Positions 29,722 through 39,533 of a stretch of DNA of 64,000 bases are shown here, in pieces (position 1 is the first letter of the stretch; each line of letters begins with the position of its first letter). Origin of the DNA: Campylobacter peloridis LMG 23910 (lineage in GTDB: Bacteria; Campylobacterota; Campylobacteria; Campylobacterales; Campylobacteraceae); NCBI RefSeq assembly GCF_000816785.1, contig NZ_CP007766.1, forward strand, positions 1,550,001 through 1,614,000. Reading direction: 5' to 3'. The position numbers and the translations under genes were made by a program. A model generated the notes under the pieces. The model searched no databases, had not been told where the DNA came from, and was given only the letters and a program-made list of their open reading frames with translations.

Positions 29722-30944
29722 CGGTCTATCTCGCCTAAAACTATATTAATGCTTCCTAAAATCGCTACCGCATCAGCTAAATATGATCCAACAAGCATTT
29801 CTTCTAAAAATGCACAATGAAAAAAGCTTGGGGTTCTAGCTCTTAATCTATATGGCCTACCACTTCCATCTGAGTGGATAAAAAAGCCTAGTTCGCCTTT
29901 TGGACTTTCAGTTGGCACATATACTTCTCCTTTTGGAGGTTTTAAGCCTTGAGTTATTAGAACAAAATGCTGCATAAGTGAATAATTTTGCGTCATGATT
30001 TGCTCTTTTGAAGCACTTACATATTCAGGATGATTGCATAAAATTTCAGGCGGAGTATCTTGATAAAGCTTAGCGCATTGAGTTAAAATTTTCAAACTTT
30101 CTCTAAATTCTTGCATATAAACTTTATATCTTGCATAAGAATCACCCATTTTAGCTACAGGCACACCAAAATCTACCTCATCATAAAGCAAATACGGCTC
30201 TTCTTTTCTAATATCATAAGCAATGCCACTTCCTCTTAACATAACCCCACTACAACCCCAACTTAAAGCTTGCTCTTTGCTAACAACTCCTACATTTTCA
30301 GTACGCATACGCCAAATTCTATTATCATCAAGCAAGGCTTCATAGTCTTTTATATCATTTGGAAATTTATTGCAAAATGCTAAAAGCTCATCTAAAAAGC
30401 CCTCAGGCAAATCAAGCATTACCCCACCTATTCTCATAGAAGAATGCGTAAGTCTTGCCCCGCAATATTTTTCTATCAAATCAAGCACATATTCACGCTC
30501 TCTAAAGCAGTATAAAAACACCGTCATTGCACCAATATCAAGTGCATGCGTAGCAAGCCATAACAAATGCGAAGCAATGCGGTTTAACTCAAGCAAAATC
30601 ATCCTTATCACACTTGCTCTGCGTGGAATTTCTAAGCCACAAAGTTTTTCAACAGCAGCCACATAAGCATAGTTATTTGCACTAGCTGCGATATAATCCA
30701 TTCTATCAGTAGTTGGGATAAACTCTTGATAAATCATATTTTCAGCCATTTTTTCCATGCCTCGGTGCATATAGCCAATGCAAGGTGCGGCTTTAACGAT
30801 TTCTTCTCCATCAAGTTCTAAAATAAGGCGTAAATTTCCATGAGCGCTTGGGTGCTGGGGGCCAAGATTAACTATCATAGTGCCATCTTCACGTTCAAAG
30901 CTTATATTTTCATAATAAGGTTTTAATTTAGTAGAAATTTGCAT
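29718..30944 (-). CDS. nuoD: NADH-quinone oxidoreductase-type subunit D
   Basis: NuoD (49-kDa subunit) frames the quinone site with NuoB. The 408-residue protein has [15 protein letters not shown] with the quinone-site His, [12 protein letters not shown], and the C-terminal [16 protein letters not shown]. It is separate from NuoC, not fused as in some enterobacteria. One base separates it from nuoC. Confidence 0.97.
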   Translation of the reverse strand: MQISTKLKPYYENISFEREDGTMIVNLGPQHPSAHGNLRLILELDGEEIVKAAPCIGYMHRGMEKMAENMIYQEFIPTTDRMDYIAASANNYAYVAAVEKLCGLEIPRRASVIRMILLELNRIASHLLWLATHALDIGAMTVFLYCFREREYVLDLIEKYCGARLTHSSMRIGGVMLDLPEGFLDELLAFCNKFPNDIKDYEALLDDNRIWRMRTENVGVVSKEQALSWGCSGVMLRGSGIAYDIRKEEPYLLYDEVDFGVPVAKMGDSYARYKVYMQEFRESLKILTQCAKLYQDTPPEILCNHPEYVSASKEQIMTQNYSLMQHFVLITQGLKPPKGEVYVPTESPKGELGFFIHSDGSGRPYRLRARTPSFFHCAFLEEMLVGSYLADAVAILGSINIVLGEIDR

Positions 30945-30945
30945 T

Positions 30946-31737
30946 TTATCTTCTCTTGTCTAAAATTTTTGCTTGCGTTCTTTTGGCTTTTTTTACAAAA
31001 GCTACGCCACCTTCTTCTTGATACTCTTGCAAGTATTTATCTTCTCTTGGAGCTTCGCCTTTACCAACCTCATGATAAATTCTGCTAAAATTTAGCGTAT
31101 CTTTTTCATCAACAAAGCCTGGATCTCTATTTTCTTCGCCTACTACTTCGCGGTATTCTTTGCCAAAAATTTTATCTATTTCATACCATTTAGCAAATTC
31201 ATCTCCTTCTAAAGGATAAGTCTTTAAAAAAGGATGATCATACCAATCATCAGGCATTAATAATCTTTTTAAATTCGGATGATTAATGATAAAAATTCCA
31301 AACATATCATATATTTCTCTCTCACACCAATTAGCACCCTTAAACACACTCACAACACTTTGGAGTCTTTCTTTTAAACCCACAAAAGTTTTTACCCTTA
31401 CTCTTAAATTTTTCTCCATATTTAAAAGCTGATAATACACCTTAAAACCTTGCTTTTGAGCAACAAAATCAATCGCACTAATATCATTAAAAGCTTCATA
31501 ACCCAAGCTTTTAAGCTTACTAAGTATAGCAATATTATCATCTTTATTTATTTCAATCACCCAAAAATCAAGCTCTATAAAAGATTTTTTTAACTCAAAT
31601 TCTTGGCTTAAAATTTGATGATCACTCTCAAAAACACTACCTTCTATACTTAGCTTTTTAGTTGTAGGTGCATGATAAAACCTATCTTCATAATAATTTT
31701 TTAACTGCGCATTTTTTTTATCGCTATATTTTCTCAT
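30946..31737 (-). CDS. nuoC: NADH-quinone oxidoreductase-type subunit C
   Basis: NuoC is the 30-kDa subunit of the peripheral arm. The conserved block is near the middle and end: [20 protein letters not shown] followed by RLLMPDDW. The 263-residue length is longer than the minimal subunit because of an N-terminal extension (about 1-50) rich in charged residues. It shares one base with the nuoB stop. Confidence 0.95.
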   Translation of the reverse strand: MRKYSDKKNAQLKNYYEDRFYHAPTTKKLSIEGSVFESDHQILSQEFELKKSFIELDFWVIEINKDDNIAILSKLKSLGYEAFNDISAIDFVAQKQGFKVYYQLLNMEKNLRVRVKTFVGLKERLQSVVSVFKGANWCEREIYDMFGIFIINHPNLKRLLMPDDWYDHPFLKTYPLEGDEFAKWYEIDKIFGKEYREVVGEENRDPGFVDEKDTLNFSRIYHEVGKGEAPREDKYLQEYQEEGGVAFVKKAKRTQAKILDKRR

Positions 31738-32234
31738 TATATCAGCCTTTTTGGAGCGATTTTTCTACTTGCTTTTTCTCTGCGAATTCTTTTTTGTAAA
31801 ATCATCAAAGCAAATTGAAAGGTTTCAGGGCGTGGGGCACAACCTGGCACATAAATATCTACAGGAATTATTCTATCAACCCCTTGAACAGTAGAATAGG
31901 TATTAAACATACCACCAGTATTTGCACAAGAACCCATAGAAATCACCCATTTAGGATCAGGCATTTGATCATAAAGCCTTCTTGTAAATTCTGCATGCTT
32001 TTTACTTAAAGTTCCTGCTATAATCATCACTTCAGCTTGTCTTGGACTTGCTCTAAAAATCGTTCCAAATCTATCAAAATCATATCTTGCACCACCTGCT
32101 GCCATCATTTCAATCGCACAGCAAGCAAGCCCATAAGATAATGCCCACAAAGAATTACTTCTACCCCACTGCACTAATTTATCCACCGTGGTTAAAACAA
32201 CTGGTGCATTGCTCATTTTTTGATACTCTGCCAT
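31737..32234 (-). CDS. nuoB: NADH-quinone oxidoreductase-type subunit B
   Basis: NuoB holds cluster N2, the last iron-sulfur centre before quinone. The tandem Cys in [11 protein letters not shown] and the Cys in [10 protein letters not shown] and [10 protein letters not shown] are all present. The protein is 165 residues. It overlaps nuoA by 22 bp. Confidence 0.97.
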   Translation of the reverse strand: MAEYQKMSNAPVVLTTVDKLVQWGRSNSLWALSYGLACCAIEMMAAGGARYDFDRFGTIFRASPRQAEVMIIAGTLSKKHAEFTRRLYDQMPDPKWVISMGSCANTGGMFNTYSTVQGVDRIIPVDIYVPGCAPRPETFQFALMILQKRIRREKASRKIAPKRLI

Positions 32235-32632
32235 GCAAATGCTCCTTTTTTATAAGCGTATAAAAAGCCTATCGCGAGAAGAAAAATAAATATAAATACC
32301 TCTATTAAAGCGAAAAAAGATAAGCCATATTTAGAAAGTTCTACACTTAAATCCTTCAAAATAACAGCCCAAGGAAATAAAAACACCACTTCAATATCAA
32401 GTAAGATAAATATCAAAGCAAAAACGAAAAATTGAGAATTAATTTTATTTGCTTGCTTAGAAGCCATAGGCCCACACTCATAAATTCCAAGTCCGAGTTT
32501 TTTTCTATTATGAGAGGCTAGTTTAGAACCTATTTTTGATGATATATACACTAATGTAAAAAATATAACGCTTGCTATAATAAGCATTGCAAATATACCA
32601 AAGTATTGATGCTCTATAGTTGCATGAGTCAT
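32213..32632 (-). CDS. nuoA: NADH-quinone oxidoreductase-type subunit A
   Basis: NuoA is a three-helix membrane subunit near the quinone chamber. The 139-residue protein has the loop [13 protein letters not shown] (normally YECG) and the second-helix acidic motif [15 protein letters not shown]. It is first in the 14-gene nuo operon, so the promoter is in the 115-bp gap upstream. Confidence 0.97.
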   Translation of the reverse strand: MTHATIEHQYFGIFAMLIIASVIFFTLVYISSKIGSKLASHNRKKLGLGIYECGPMASKQANKINSQFFVFALIFILLDIEVVFLFPWAVILKDLSVELSKYGLSFFALIEVFIFIFLLAIGFLYAYKKGAFAWQSIKK

Positions 32633-32663
32633 AATAAACCTTTTTAAAGCATAATTAAAATTT

Positions 32664-32669
32664 ATTTTA
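32664..32669 (-). promoter_or_regulatory. Possible -10 element of the nuo operon
   Basis: The minus strand reads AAGTAAAATAAATT, with TAAAAT 31 bp before the nuoA ATG. A 13-bp inverted repeat, TTTCATTTTGAAA on the minus strand, lies at 32722-32734 about 55 bp further upstream and could be an operator. Both assignments are by eye. Confidence 0.35.
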
Positions 32670-32747
32670 CTTTAACTTAGCTATATAAAAACTTATTATT
32701 AAAAAAATAATTTTTTTAATATTTCAAAATGAAACAATTTTTATCTT

Positions 32748-33416
32748 TTATAAAATGATTTTTTTATGGCATATATCTTGTAAGATTTTTTCTTGATGAG
32801 AAATAAATATATAAGTAATATCATGCGTTTTTTGAAAAGCATACAAGTAGTTTAAAATTTTATAAGCAGTCACTAAATCAAGCGCTGCTGTGATTTCATC
32901 TAAAATAAGTAATTTTGGCTTTAAAAGCAAAGCTCTAATTAAACCTAGTCTTTGACTTTGGCCACCGCTTAATTTAGAGGGTTTTAATTTTAAAATATCC
33001 TTTTGAAGCTCAAAAGCATCAAAAAGCTTAAAAAGCTCTTCAAAATCGGGCTTAAGTTTGAAATTTTCATATACATCAAGCAAAAGTTTTTTAGTATTTT
33101 TATAAGGATTTAAAGCTAACTTTTGATCTTGAAAAATGTATTGAATTTTTTGGCGTAAATTTCTTTGAGTGTTAAAATCTAAATTCAAAATACTTTCATT
33201 TTCAAACAAAACCTCCCCAGTATTTGGGCATTCAAGCATGCAAAGAATTTTAGCTAAGGTGCTTTTACCGCTACCACTTTCCCCACAAAGCAATAAATTT
33301 TCATTTTGATTTAAAGAAAAACTCACATTTTTAAAAACGAAAATTTCTTCTTCTTTTAAATACCAATGTTTTTTAAATTTATAAGATTTGCTTAAATTTT
33401 TAACTTCTAAAAACAT
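32748..33416 (-). CDS. nikV: Nickel ABC transporter ATP-binding protein
   Basis: This is the second ATPase of a dipeptide/nickel-type importer. The 222-residue protein has Walker A GESGSGKST, signature LSGGQSQRL, Walker B LLILDEITAALD, and the switch His in FISHQE. I start it at the ATG at 33416 (MFLEVKNL); an in-frame TTG four codons earlier is less likely. It overlaps nikW by 17 bp. The nik assignment follows the C. jejuni NikZYXWV locus, located next to nuo there too. Confidence 0.88.
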   Translation of the reverse strand: MFLEVKNLSKSYKFKKHWYLKEEEIFVFKNVSFSLNQNENLLLCGESGSGKSTLAKILCMLECPNTGEVLFENESILNLDFNTQRNLRQKIQYIFQDQKLALNPYKNTKKLLLDVYENFKLKPDFEELFKLFDAFELQKDILKLKPSKLSGGQSQRLGLIRALLLKPKLLILDEITAALDLVTAYKILNYLYAFQKTHDITYIFISHQEKILQDICHKKIIL

Positions 33417-34173
33417 CTTCACTCTCAAAAAAATTTAACAATTCTTTAGCAAAAGCACCTTTTGGCTTGTTTAAAAATTCTTTCATAGGCATTTGATAAA
33501 TCAAGGTTTTTTCTTCTATAATAGCCACCTCATCGCAAAGTTCTTTAGCTAAATTTACATCATGAGTAATAAAAATAAAATTTTTAAATTGTGCTTTTAG
33601 CTCTTTTAAAATAGCAATGATTTTTTCTTCATTAGCCTTATCAAGCGAGCTTGTAATTTCATCACACAATAAATACTTAGCCCCACTTAGCAAAGCTAAA
33701 GCTATTTGAATGCGTCTTGCCATACCGCCACTTAGCTGATATATAAAAGAATGCCACAATAAATCATGATTTTTAAGCCCTAAACACTCAAAATAATAAA
33801 AAGCTTTTTCTTTGATTTCTTTCGTACTTAAATTAGTATGAGTTTTTAAAACTATATTAAAATAACTCCCTATATCAACAAGAGGATAAAAGCTCCCATA
33901 AACATCTTGAAAAAGCAAATTTACCTTAGCTCTTAAGGCATTTAGTTCTTTTTCTTTTAAAGTTAAAACATCTTTTTCATCAATGTGAAATTTTTGTGCG
34001 TTTAGTTTATAGTGTTTGTCAAAAAGCTTAATCATACTTTTTAAAAGCAAACTTTTTCCCGCTCCACTCTTACCCATGATAGCCAAAGCTTTACCGCTTT
34101 CTAAATTAAGATTTATATCCTTTAATAAAATTTTACCTTTAAAGCTAAGGTTTAAATTTGCAATCTCTATCAT
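33400..34173 (-). CDS. nikW: Nickel ABC transporter ATP-binding protein
   Basis: The first ATPase of the importer is 257 residues with Walker A GKSGAGKS near residue 35, signature LSGGMARRIQIA, Walker B YLLCDEITSSLD, and the His of FITHD. The Cys in place of the usual Leu/Val before DE is conservative. It overlaps nikX by 4 bp. Confidence 0.9.
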   Translation of the reverse strand: MIEIANLNLSFKGKILLKDINLNLESGKALAIMGKSGAGKSLLLKSMIKLFDKHYKLNAQKFHIDEKDVLTLKEKELNALRAKVNLLFQDVYGSFYPLVDIGSYFNIVLKTHTNLSTKEIKEKAFYYFECLGLKNHDLLWHSFIYQLSGGMARRIQIALALLSGAKYLLCDEITSSLDKANEEKIIAILKELKAQFKNFIFITHDVNLAKELCDEVAIIEEKTLIYQMPMKEFLNKPKGAFAKELLNFFESEDVFRS

Positions 34174-34952
34174 GTTTTAATCTCTTCTTGCAAATCATTA
34201 CCCAAAGCAAGCAAAGGTAAAATAAGCATAAGTATAAAGGCTACTGGAAAAACTATCATCCACCAAAAACCTAAAAACACAGCTTTACTTGCTTCATTTA
34301 GCATATTTCCTAAACTTGGAGTCCAAAGCTCTACACCCAAGCCAAAAAAGCTTAAAGTTGCTTCGCTTGTAATAGCATGAGCGATATTTAAAACAAAAAG
34401 CACAAAAAGCAAATTCCAACAAGCAGGCAAAAGCTCGCTAAACAAAGCTTTCATCTTGCTAGAGCCTAAAATGATAGCATTTTGATAAAATTCAAGCTTT
34501 TGGAATTTATTCAGCTGAGTATCAAGCACTTTTGCCACAAAAGCAAAATGCCCCAAAGCAATGATAAAAATCATACTCCACAAAGATCCTGCCAAAAAGC
34601 TTTGAAAAAACATAATCATTAACAAAGAAGGCAATGCCAAAAGCATATCAAGCACCCTAGCAAAAAAAGCATAAGCAAAAAATCTTGTTAAAAACACATA
34701 AATACAGGCAAAAAGCACACTAAAAAATGCTGCCATTACCCCAACAAACAAAGAAACACGCAAGGCATATAAAATACGCGTAAAAACATCTCTACCAAGT
34801 AAATCTGTGCCAAAAATATGGCTTAAATTTGGAGCTATTTTAGCCTTGCTTAAATCCACTAAATTAGGATCATAAGGGCTTATTAAAGGTGCAAAAAGTG
34901 CCAAAATAAAGCTTAGCAAAATCATCATCACGCAAAACTTACGCATTGGCAA
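34170..34952 (-). CDS. nikX: Nickel ABC transporter permease
   Basis: This is a 260-residue permease of the DppC/NikC type. It has an N-terminal helix, the OppC-like FGTDLLGRDVFTRIL segment, five more helices, and the EAA-like loop with Gly near AIILGSSKMKALFSELLP that docks on the ATPases. The C-terminal half includes SFFGLGVELWTPSLGNML. It overlaps nikY by 14 bp. Confidence 0.9.
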   Translation of the reverse strand: MPMRKFCVMMILLSFILALFAPLISPYDPNLVDLSKAKIAPNLSHIFGTDLLGRDVFTRILYALRVSLFVGVMAAFFSVLFACIYVFLTRFFAYAFFARVLDMLLALPSLLMIMFFQSFLAGSLWSMIFIIALGHFAFVAKVLDTQLNKFQKLEFYQNAIILGSSKMKALFSELLPACWNLLFVLFVLNIAHAITSEATLSFFGLGVELWTPSLGNMLNEASKAVFLGFWWMIVFPVAFILMLILPLLALGNDLQEEIKT

Positions 34953-35904
34953 ACCTTGGATTAATCATTTTGCAAATTAATTCTACAAGCAAATTGACAA
35001 ACACTACCACCAAAATGCTAAAAATCACCACAGCTAGCACCACAGGATAATCTTTAAACAATATGCTTTTAATCACCAAATTCCCCACACCCTCATAAGA
35101 AAACACGCTTTCTACTATATAAGTTCCCATTAAAAAACTCACAAAAGAAGCACCAAAATATGCAAGTATAGAACCAAAAGCATCTTTTAACACAAAGTGC
35201 AAATAAATTCTTTTTTTACTAAGTCCTCTTGCAAAAGCACTTTCTATAAAATTTTGGTTTAAACTATCAATCAAACTTGTCCTTATAAAACGCACAAAAA
35301 TAGCTAAATGCGAAAGCACTAAAGCACACACAGGTAAAAACAAATGCCACAAACGATTAAACACATCATCTTCAAAGCCAATATCTGCAATAGCCGAACT
35401 TGGAAAAAGCTTAAAAAATACAGCAAAAACCAAAATAAGCATTAGCGATAAAGAAAAAGCAGGCAATGCAAAAAAACCCATCGTTAAAAAAGTAATAAAT
35501 TTATCTAAAAAGCTATCTTTATAAAAAACACACAAAAGCGCTAAAACTAAAGATAGCACAAAAAGCACCAAAAAAGCTAAACTTCCAAGTATAAGAGTGT
35601 AGGGAAGTTTTTCTTTTAAAATTTCACTAACTTTTTCTCCGCTGATTAAAGAGTAAGAAAAATCACCCTTTAAAGCACTAAAAGCCCAATTTTCATACTG
35701 CTTTAATAAAGGTTTATCTAAATTTAAATTACGCTCAATTTCTTCTTTTATTTTAAGGCTAGTTCCTTGAGGTATGCTAGCAAAAACCACACTTGTTTTA
35801 GCATGATACATCATCACAAAGCATAAAAAACTTGCAAAAATTATCAAAAAAAACGCCCACAAAAGGCGTTTAAAAATGAGTTTTAGCACTAATTTTTGCT
35901 CCAC
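34939..35904 (-). CDS. nikY: Nickel ABC transporter permease
   Basis: This is a 321-residue permease of the DppB/NikB type with about six helices: N-terminal anchor, long periplasmic loop, then FVRFIRTSLIDSLNQNFIESAFARGLSKKRI, the EAA coupling loop. The C-terminus ends in Asn-Pro-Arg, as in other DppB proteins. It overlaps nikZ by 16 bp. Confidence 0.9.
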   Translation of the reverse strand: MEQKLVLKLIFKRLLWAFFLIIFASFLCFVMMYHAKTSVVFASIPQGTSLKIKEEIERNLNLDKPLLKQYENWAFSALKGDFSYSLISGEKVSEILKEKLPYTLILGSLAFLVLFVLSLVLALLCVFYKDSFLDKFITFLTMGFFALPAFSLSLMLILVFAVFFKLFPSSAIADIGFEDDVFNRLWHLFLPVCALVLSHLAIFVRFIRTSLIDSLNQNFIESAFARGLSKKRIYLHFVLKDAFGSILAYFGASFVSFLMGTYIVESVFSYEGVGNLVIKSILFKDYPVVLAVVIFSILVVVFVNLLVELICKMINPRFANA

Positions 35905-37424
35905 TCATAAGCATTCCAAGTAAAACCTACTCCATGATGTCCTAAAATGTGAGCTTTTATACCTTGGATATTTTTAGCAAAAACTAAAGGATAATCAATA
36001 TAAGCTATAAATAAAAACGCAGGATCATCTTGCAAAGCATCAATAAATTCTTTATAGTATTTTTTTCTTTCATTTATATCAAGCGAATTTCTAGCTTTTG
36101 TTAAAGCCTCATCAACTTTAGCATTTTGATAATGGCCAAAATTCCATCCACTTGAGTTTAAAGCACTATCTTGAGAGCTTGCAAACACTCTAAAAGTATG
36201 AAAATCAGGATCATAAGGACTACCCCAACCCACCAAAAAGCTATCAATTTTCGTATAATCAAAACTTCCACTTGGCCTAGCAACTGCTTTTGCTTTTATA
36301 CCAAGCTTTAAAAACTCACTTTGTAAGATATTTACTAAAGCTACTCTTAATGGATCTTCACTCATAGCATACATTTCAAAGCTAAATTCTTTGCCATTTT
36401 TTTCTAAAATGCCGTTTTTATTTTTTACAAAACCTGCTTTTGCTAAAAGCTTATTTGCTTTTTTCACATCATAAGCATAGCTTGCAAATTCTTTAGGATT
36501 TGCCCATGATTTTTCTAAAGGATGATTTGCTACCTTTCCAAAAGAATGCAAAAGTGAATTGATAATAGCTTGTTTATCAATAGCATAATTTAACGCTAAG
36601 CGCACATTTTGATCTTTTAAAAACTCATGATTAAAATTAAACATCAAAGCACGATAATCAGCCGAAGGCTCTATAAGCATTTTGAAATTTTTATCATTTT
36701 CAAAATTTGAAGCTAGTGCAAAATCAATTAAAGCTACATCAATAGAACCATTTTTAAGCTCGATTGCACTAATGCTTGGATCTTTAATATGTTTTAGTAT
36801 AAGTTTTGGTGTTTTTACCTTAGCTAAATGATAATTTTCATTTGCCTCTAAAATCATGTATTGGCCTTTTTTCCATTGCTTTAGTTTATAAGCACCTGTT
36901 CCTATAGGCATTTGGTTAAATTTAGTAGTATTTAAATTTTCTTTTTCAAGCAAGTGCTTTGGTAAAATTCCCACACTCAAAGCATCTAAAAATGCAGGAA
37001 AAGGCTTTGAAAGCGTGATGATTAAATGATAATCATCAATGATTTTTACTTCTTTAACCGCGTCAAAATTTACCTTTGAAGGTGAGTTTAATTTCTCATC
37101 TTTTAAAGCATTTATGCTAAATTCTACATCTTTAGCACTAAATTTAGCTCCATCATGCCACAATACATCCTTTCTTAGCTCAAACTCATATACCAAACCA
37201 TCTTTACTAACCTTCCAAGAACTAGCAAGATCAGGTGCTAAGCTCATATTTTCATCAAAACGCGTAAGCCCTGAAAACACAAGAGCAATTGCCACATCAT
37301 GATCTTCACTAAAAAGCGGATTTACACGCTCTGGTTCATTTTCTACTGCTATGATGATGGTATCTTTTGGCGTAGTAGCAAAAAGATTTAAAGCACAAAA
37401 AAGTATGATAAAAAATCTCAACAT
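35889..37424 (-). CDS. nikZ: Nickel-binding periplasmic protein of ABC transporter
   Basis: This 511-residue SBP_bac_5 (DppA/NikA-like) protein has a signal peptide (MLRFFIILFCALNLFA) and the family block FSAKDVEFSINALKD near residue 97. In C. jejuni the homologue delivers nickel for hydrogenase; substrate assignment here is by synteny, as dipeptide-binding relatives look alike. It heads the operon, with AAGAAAGG ahead of its ATG and a TATAAT promoter in the 42-bp gap. Confidence 0.88.
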   Translation of the reverse strand: MLRFFIILFCALNLFATTPKDTIIIAVENEPERVNPLFSEDHDVAIALVFSGLTRFDENMSLAPDLASSWKVSKDGLVYEFELRKDVLWHDGAKFSAKDVEFSINALKDEKLNSPSKVNFDAVKEVKIIDDYHLIITLSKPFPAFLDALSVGILPKHLLEKENLNTTKFNQMPIGTGAYKLKQWKKGQYMILEANENYHLAKVKTPKLILKHIKDPSISAIELKNGSIDVALIDFALASNFENDKNFKMLIEPSADYRALMFNFNHEFLKDQNVRLALNYAIDKQAIINSLLHSFGKVANHPLEKSWANPKEFASYAYDVKKANKLLAKAGFVKNKNGILEKNGKEFSFEMYAMSEDPLRVALVNILQSEFLKLGIKAKAVARPSGSFDYTKIDSFLVGWGSPYDPDFHTFRVFASSQDSALNSSGWNFGHYQNAKVDEALTKARNSLDINERKKYYKEFIDALQDDPAFLFIAYIDYPLVFAKNIQGIKAHILGHHGVGFTWNAYEWSKN

Positions 37425-37453
37425 AAAAGGCCTTTCTTATAAAATAAAGTGAA

Positions 37454-37459
37454 ATTATA
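37454..37459 (-). promoter_or_regulatory. -10 element of the nik operon
   Basis: The minus strand reads CGTTATAATTTC, with a perfect TATAAT 29 bp before the nikZ ATG and immediately after the BCCT stop codon. In related bacteria nickel uptake is repressed by NikR or Fur-family proteins; I could not identify an operator with confidence. Confidence 0.6.
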
Positions 37460-37466
37460 ACGCTTT

Positions 37467-39398
37467 TTAATCATAAGCTTTGGTAAAAATTTCATTTTTA
37501 TCATCAAATAAAAGTTGTAAATATCTCTCATACTGCTTTAATATATCTACGATGATTTCTTGCTCGTTTAAATACTCTATATTATAACCATTACGCGAAT
37601 CAGCAAAGAAAGTTTGTGGTTCAAAAATAAATTCTTTAGAATAAGTTGGCATAAATTTATCATCGATTATGCTTTGGCTTGCTTGTTTTTTTACCACTTG
37701 CACTCCATAGATAAAGTCTTTTGCAAATTCTTTTTTTATAATCAAACTTATGCTTGATTTTTCTTGAACAATTTGTGTTTTTAAGCCATAGTTTTTTAGG
37801 CTTTGGCTGAGTGATTCCATAGCATTTTTAACTTTAGTATTTAAGAAATTTTGTATGTCTTGTTCTTTGCTTTGTTTTAAACTTTCTTGCCAAAATTCCC
37901 CTGAAAAATACACGCTACTTTGACTAAGTTTAGTTAAAGAGTAATTTACATCTACGATTAAACCTTTAAGCAGTGAAAAACACATCAAACAAAGCAAAAA
38001 TGCAAAAGGTAAAGCCACTATCATAGTGATACTTAAAATCGCCCCCAAACCACCTGAATACAGCAAAGAAGTAGCTAAAAGTGCAAGCACAAAACCCCAA
38101 AGGATATTTTGCCATTTGAATGGCTCATGAGCCCCGCCACTACTTAAAGAATTTAACACAAATATCCCACTATCTGCTGAAGTGATGAAAAACAAAGCTA
38201 AAACCAAAAGTGCAAGCAAAGAGCTAAAATAAGAAAAAGAAAAATTTTGTAAAAAATAAAAAAGCAAACTTTCAGGTGCTGAAGTAAAAGGACTTAAGAT
38301 ATCATTAAAATTTAAAGCACTATTACCAAAAATGCTAAACCAAAGTATATTAAAACTAGTAGGCACTACAAGTACACCAAAGATAAATTCTCTTATAGTT
38401 CTACCGCGAGAAATCTTAGCGATGAAAAAGCCCACAAAAGGTGACCAACTAAGCCACCAAGCCCAATAATAAATAGTCCAGTTATTAAACCACTCTATGT
38501 GTTCTTTTTCATAATAATAAGTCTTAAAACTCAAAGAAATTAAATTTTGCAAATAATTGCCAATATTAGAGCTAAATTGTGAAAGAATTTGAATGGTGTT
38601 GGTTGAAAAAAGCACAAAAAGCATTAAACACACTGCAAAAACCAAATTTGCCTCGCTTAAAATTTTTAAACCCTTTGTCAAACCACTAATCGATGAAAGC
38701 GTAGCTAAAGAAATGATGATGATTATAATCACGCTTTGCTCTAAAAAGCTTTGTTCGTTTAAAATGCCTAAATTTAAAAAGCCAGCATTAAGCTGAGAAG
38801 CACTATAACCAAGCGTAGTGCTAATGCCAAAAACCGTGACAATTAAAGCTAGTATATCAACTAAATTTCCCCAAAAACCATAAATTTTTTCTTTAAGCAA
38901 AGGGTAAAAAGCACTACGCAAACTAAGAGGCATTTTATATCTAAAACCAAAATACGCCATAGCCAAAGCACACACCCCATAAATAGCCCATGGGTGAATT
39001 CCCCAGTGAAAGATAGTATGTAGCATAGCTTCTTCATCACTTGCTTGTAAGGCTTTTTTATGTATGAGAGGTTCAGCCACACCAAAATACATAAGCCCCA
39101 CGCCCATGCCCGTAGCAAAAAGCATAGCAAGCCATGAAGTGAATTTAAAGTGAGGTTTTTCATCATCATCGCCGAGCTTGATATCGCCAAATTTTGAAAG
39201 TGCAAGTGCTAGCATAAAACACACAAAAAAACTCACGCTTAATATATAAAACCATGAAAAATTTGCAAAAATCCCGCTTTTGATATGATTTATAAAATCA
39301 TTTGTAAGCTTAGGTAAGAAAATACAACTAAGACTTAAGATGATTATAATGCTAATGCTTGGAATAAAAACTGATTTTTTAAAACTTGTCTTTAGCAT
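37467..39398 (-). CDS. BCCT-family betaine/choline/carnitine transporter
   Basis: This is a 643-residue secondary transporter with 12 helices and a long C-terminal cytoplasmic tail (about 500-643). GMGVGLMYFGVAEP is the glycine-rich sodium-site motif of Na+-coupled members, and WTIYYWAWWLSWSPFVGFFI carries the substrate-box tryptophans. It probably imports a betaine-type compatible solute. I start it at the ATG at 39398, which has AAGGAG before it and the promoter -10 just upstream; an open frame continues 17 codons further but past the promoter. Confidence 0.93.
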   Translation of the reverse strand: MLKTSFKKSVFIPSISIIIILSLSCIFLPKLTNDFINHIKSGIFANFSWFYILSVSFFVCFMLALALSKFGDIKLGDDDEKPHFKFTSWLAMLFATGMGVGLMYFGVAEPLIHKKALQASDEEAMLHTIFHWGIHPWAIYGVCALAMAYFGFRYKMPLSLRSAFYPLLKEKIYGFWGNLVDILALIVTVFGISTTLGYSASQLNAGFLNLGILNEQSFLEQSVIIIIIISLATLSSISGLTKGLKILSEANLVFAVCLMLFVLFSTNTIQILSQFSSNIGNYLQNLISLSFKTYYYEKEHIEWFNNWTIYYWAWWLSWSPFVGFFIAKISRGRTIREFIFGVLVVPTSFNILWFSIFGNSALNFNDILSPFTSAPESLLFYFLQNFSFSYFSSLLALLVLALFFITSADSGIFVLNSLSSGGAHEPFKWQNILWGFVLALLATSLLYSGGLGAILSITMIVALPFAFLLCLMCFSLLKGLIVDVNYSLTKLSQSSVYFSGEFWQESLKQSKEQDIQNFLNTKVKNAMESLSQSLKNYGLKTQIVQEKSSISLIIKKEFAKDFIYGVQVVKKQASQSIIDDKFMPTYSKEFIFEPQTFFADSRNGYNIEYLNEQEIIVDILKQYERYLQLLFDDKNEIFTKAYD

Positions 39399-39422
39399 GG
39401 TGCTCCTTTTTGGATAATTTTC

Positions 39423-39428
39423 ATTATA
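39423..39428 (-). promoter_or_regulatory. -10 element for the BCCT transporter gene
   Basis: The minus strand reads GGTATAATGAAA, with an extended TATAAT 24 bp before the ATG at 39398. It lies inside the upstream open extension of the frame, which argues that the extension is not translated. Confidence 0.65.
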
Positions 39429-39470
39429 CCATAAGCTAAAAATAAGCAAAATTTAAAAAACAAAAAAATA

Positions 39471-39492
39471 AAAAGGCTTTAATAAGCCTTTT
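39471..39492 (-). terminator. Bidirectional intrinsic terminator
   Basis: AAAAGGCTT and AAGCCTTTT form a 9-bp perfect stem with a TAAT loop, flanked by A-rich and T-rich runs on either side. It lies just after the stop of the pentapeptide-repeat gene and before the BCCT promoter, so it closes the island operon. Confidence 0.8.
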
Positions 39493-39494
39493 TA

Positions 39495-39533
39495 TTTAGC
39501 TTGGCATTATGGAGTTTTTGCGTGCGGTTTTTT
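39495..39533. repeat. Direct repeat copy A (tail of pentapeptide gene)
   Basis: This 39-bp sequence matches 41285-41323 at 34 of 39 positions in the same orientation. Here it encodes the C-terminal residues KTARKNSIMPS and the stop codon. The other copy lies across the end of the kinase gene in a different frame. Confidence 0.85.

Noticed and set aside
39399-39449. Upstream extension of the BCCT frame to the ATG-like start at 39449
   Set aside because: It would include the -10 sequence in the coding region, has no RBS, and precedes the ATG at 39398, which has AAGGAG.
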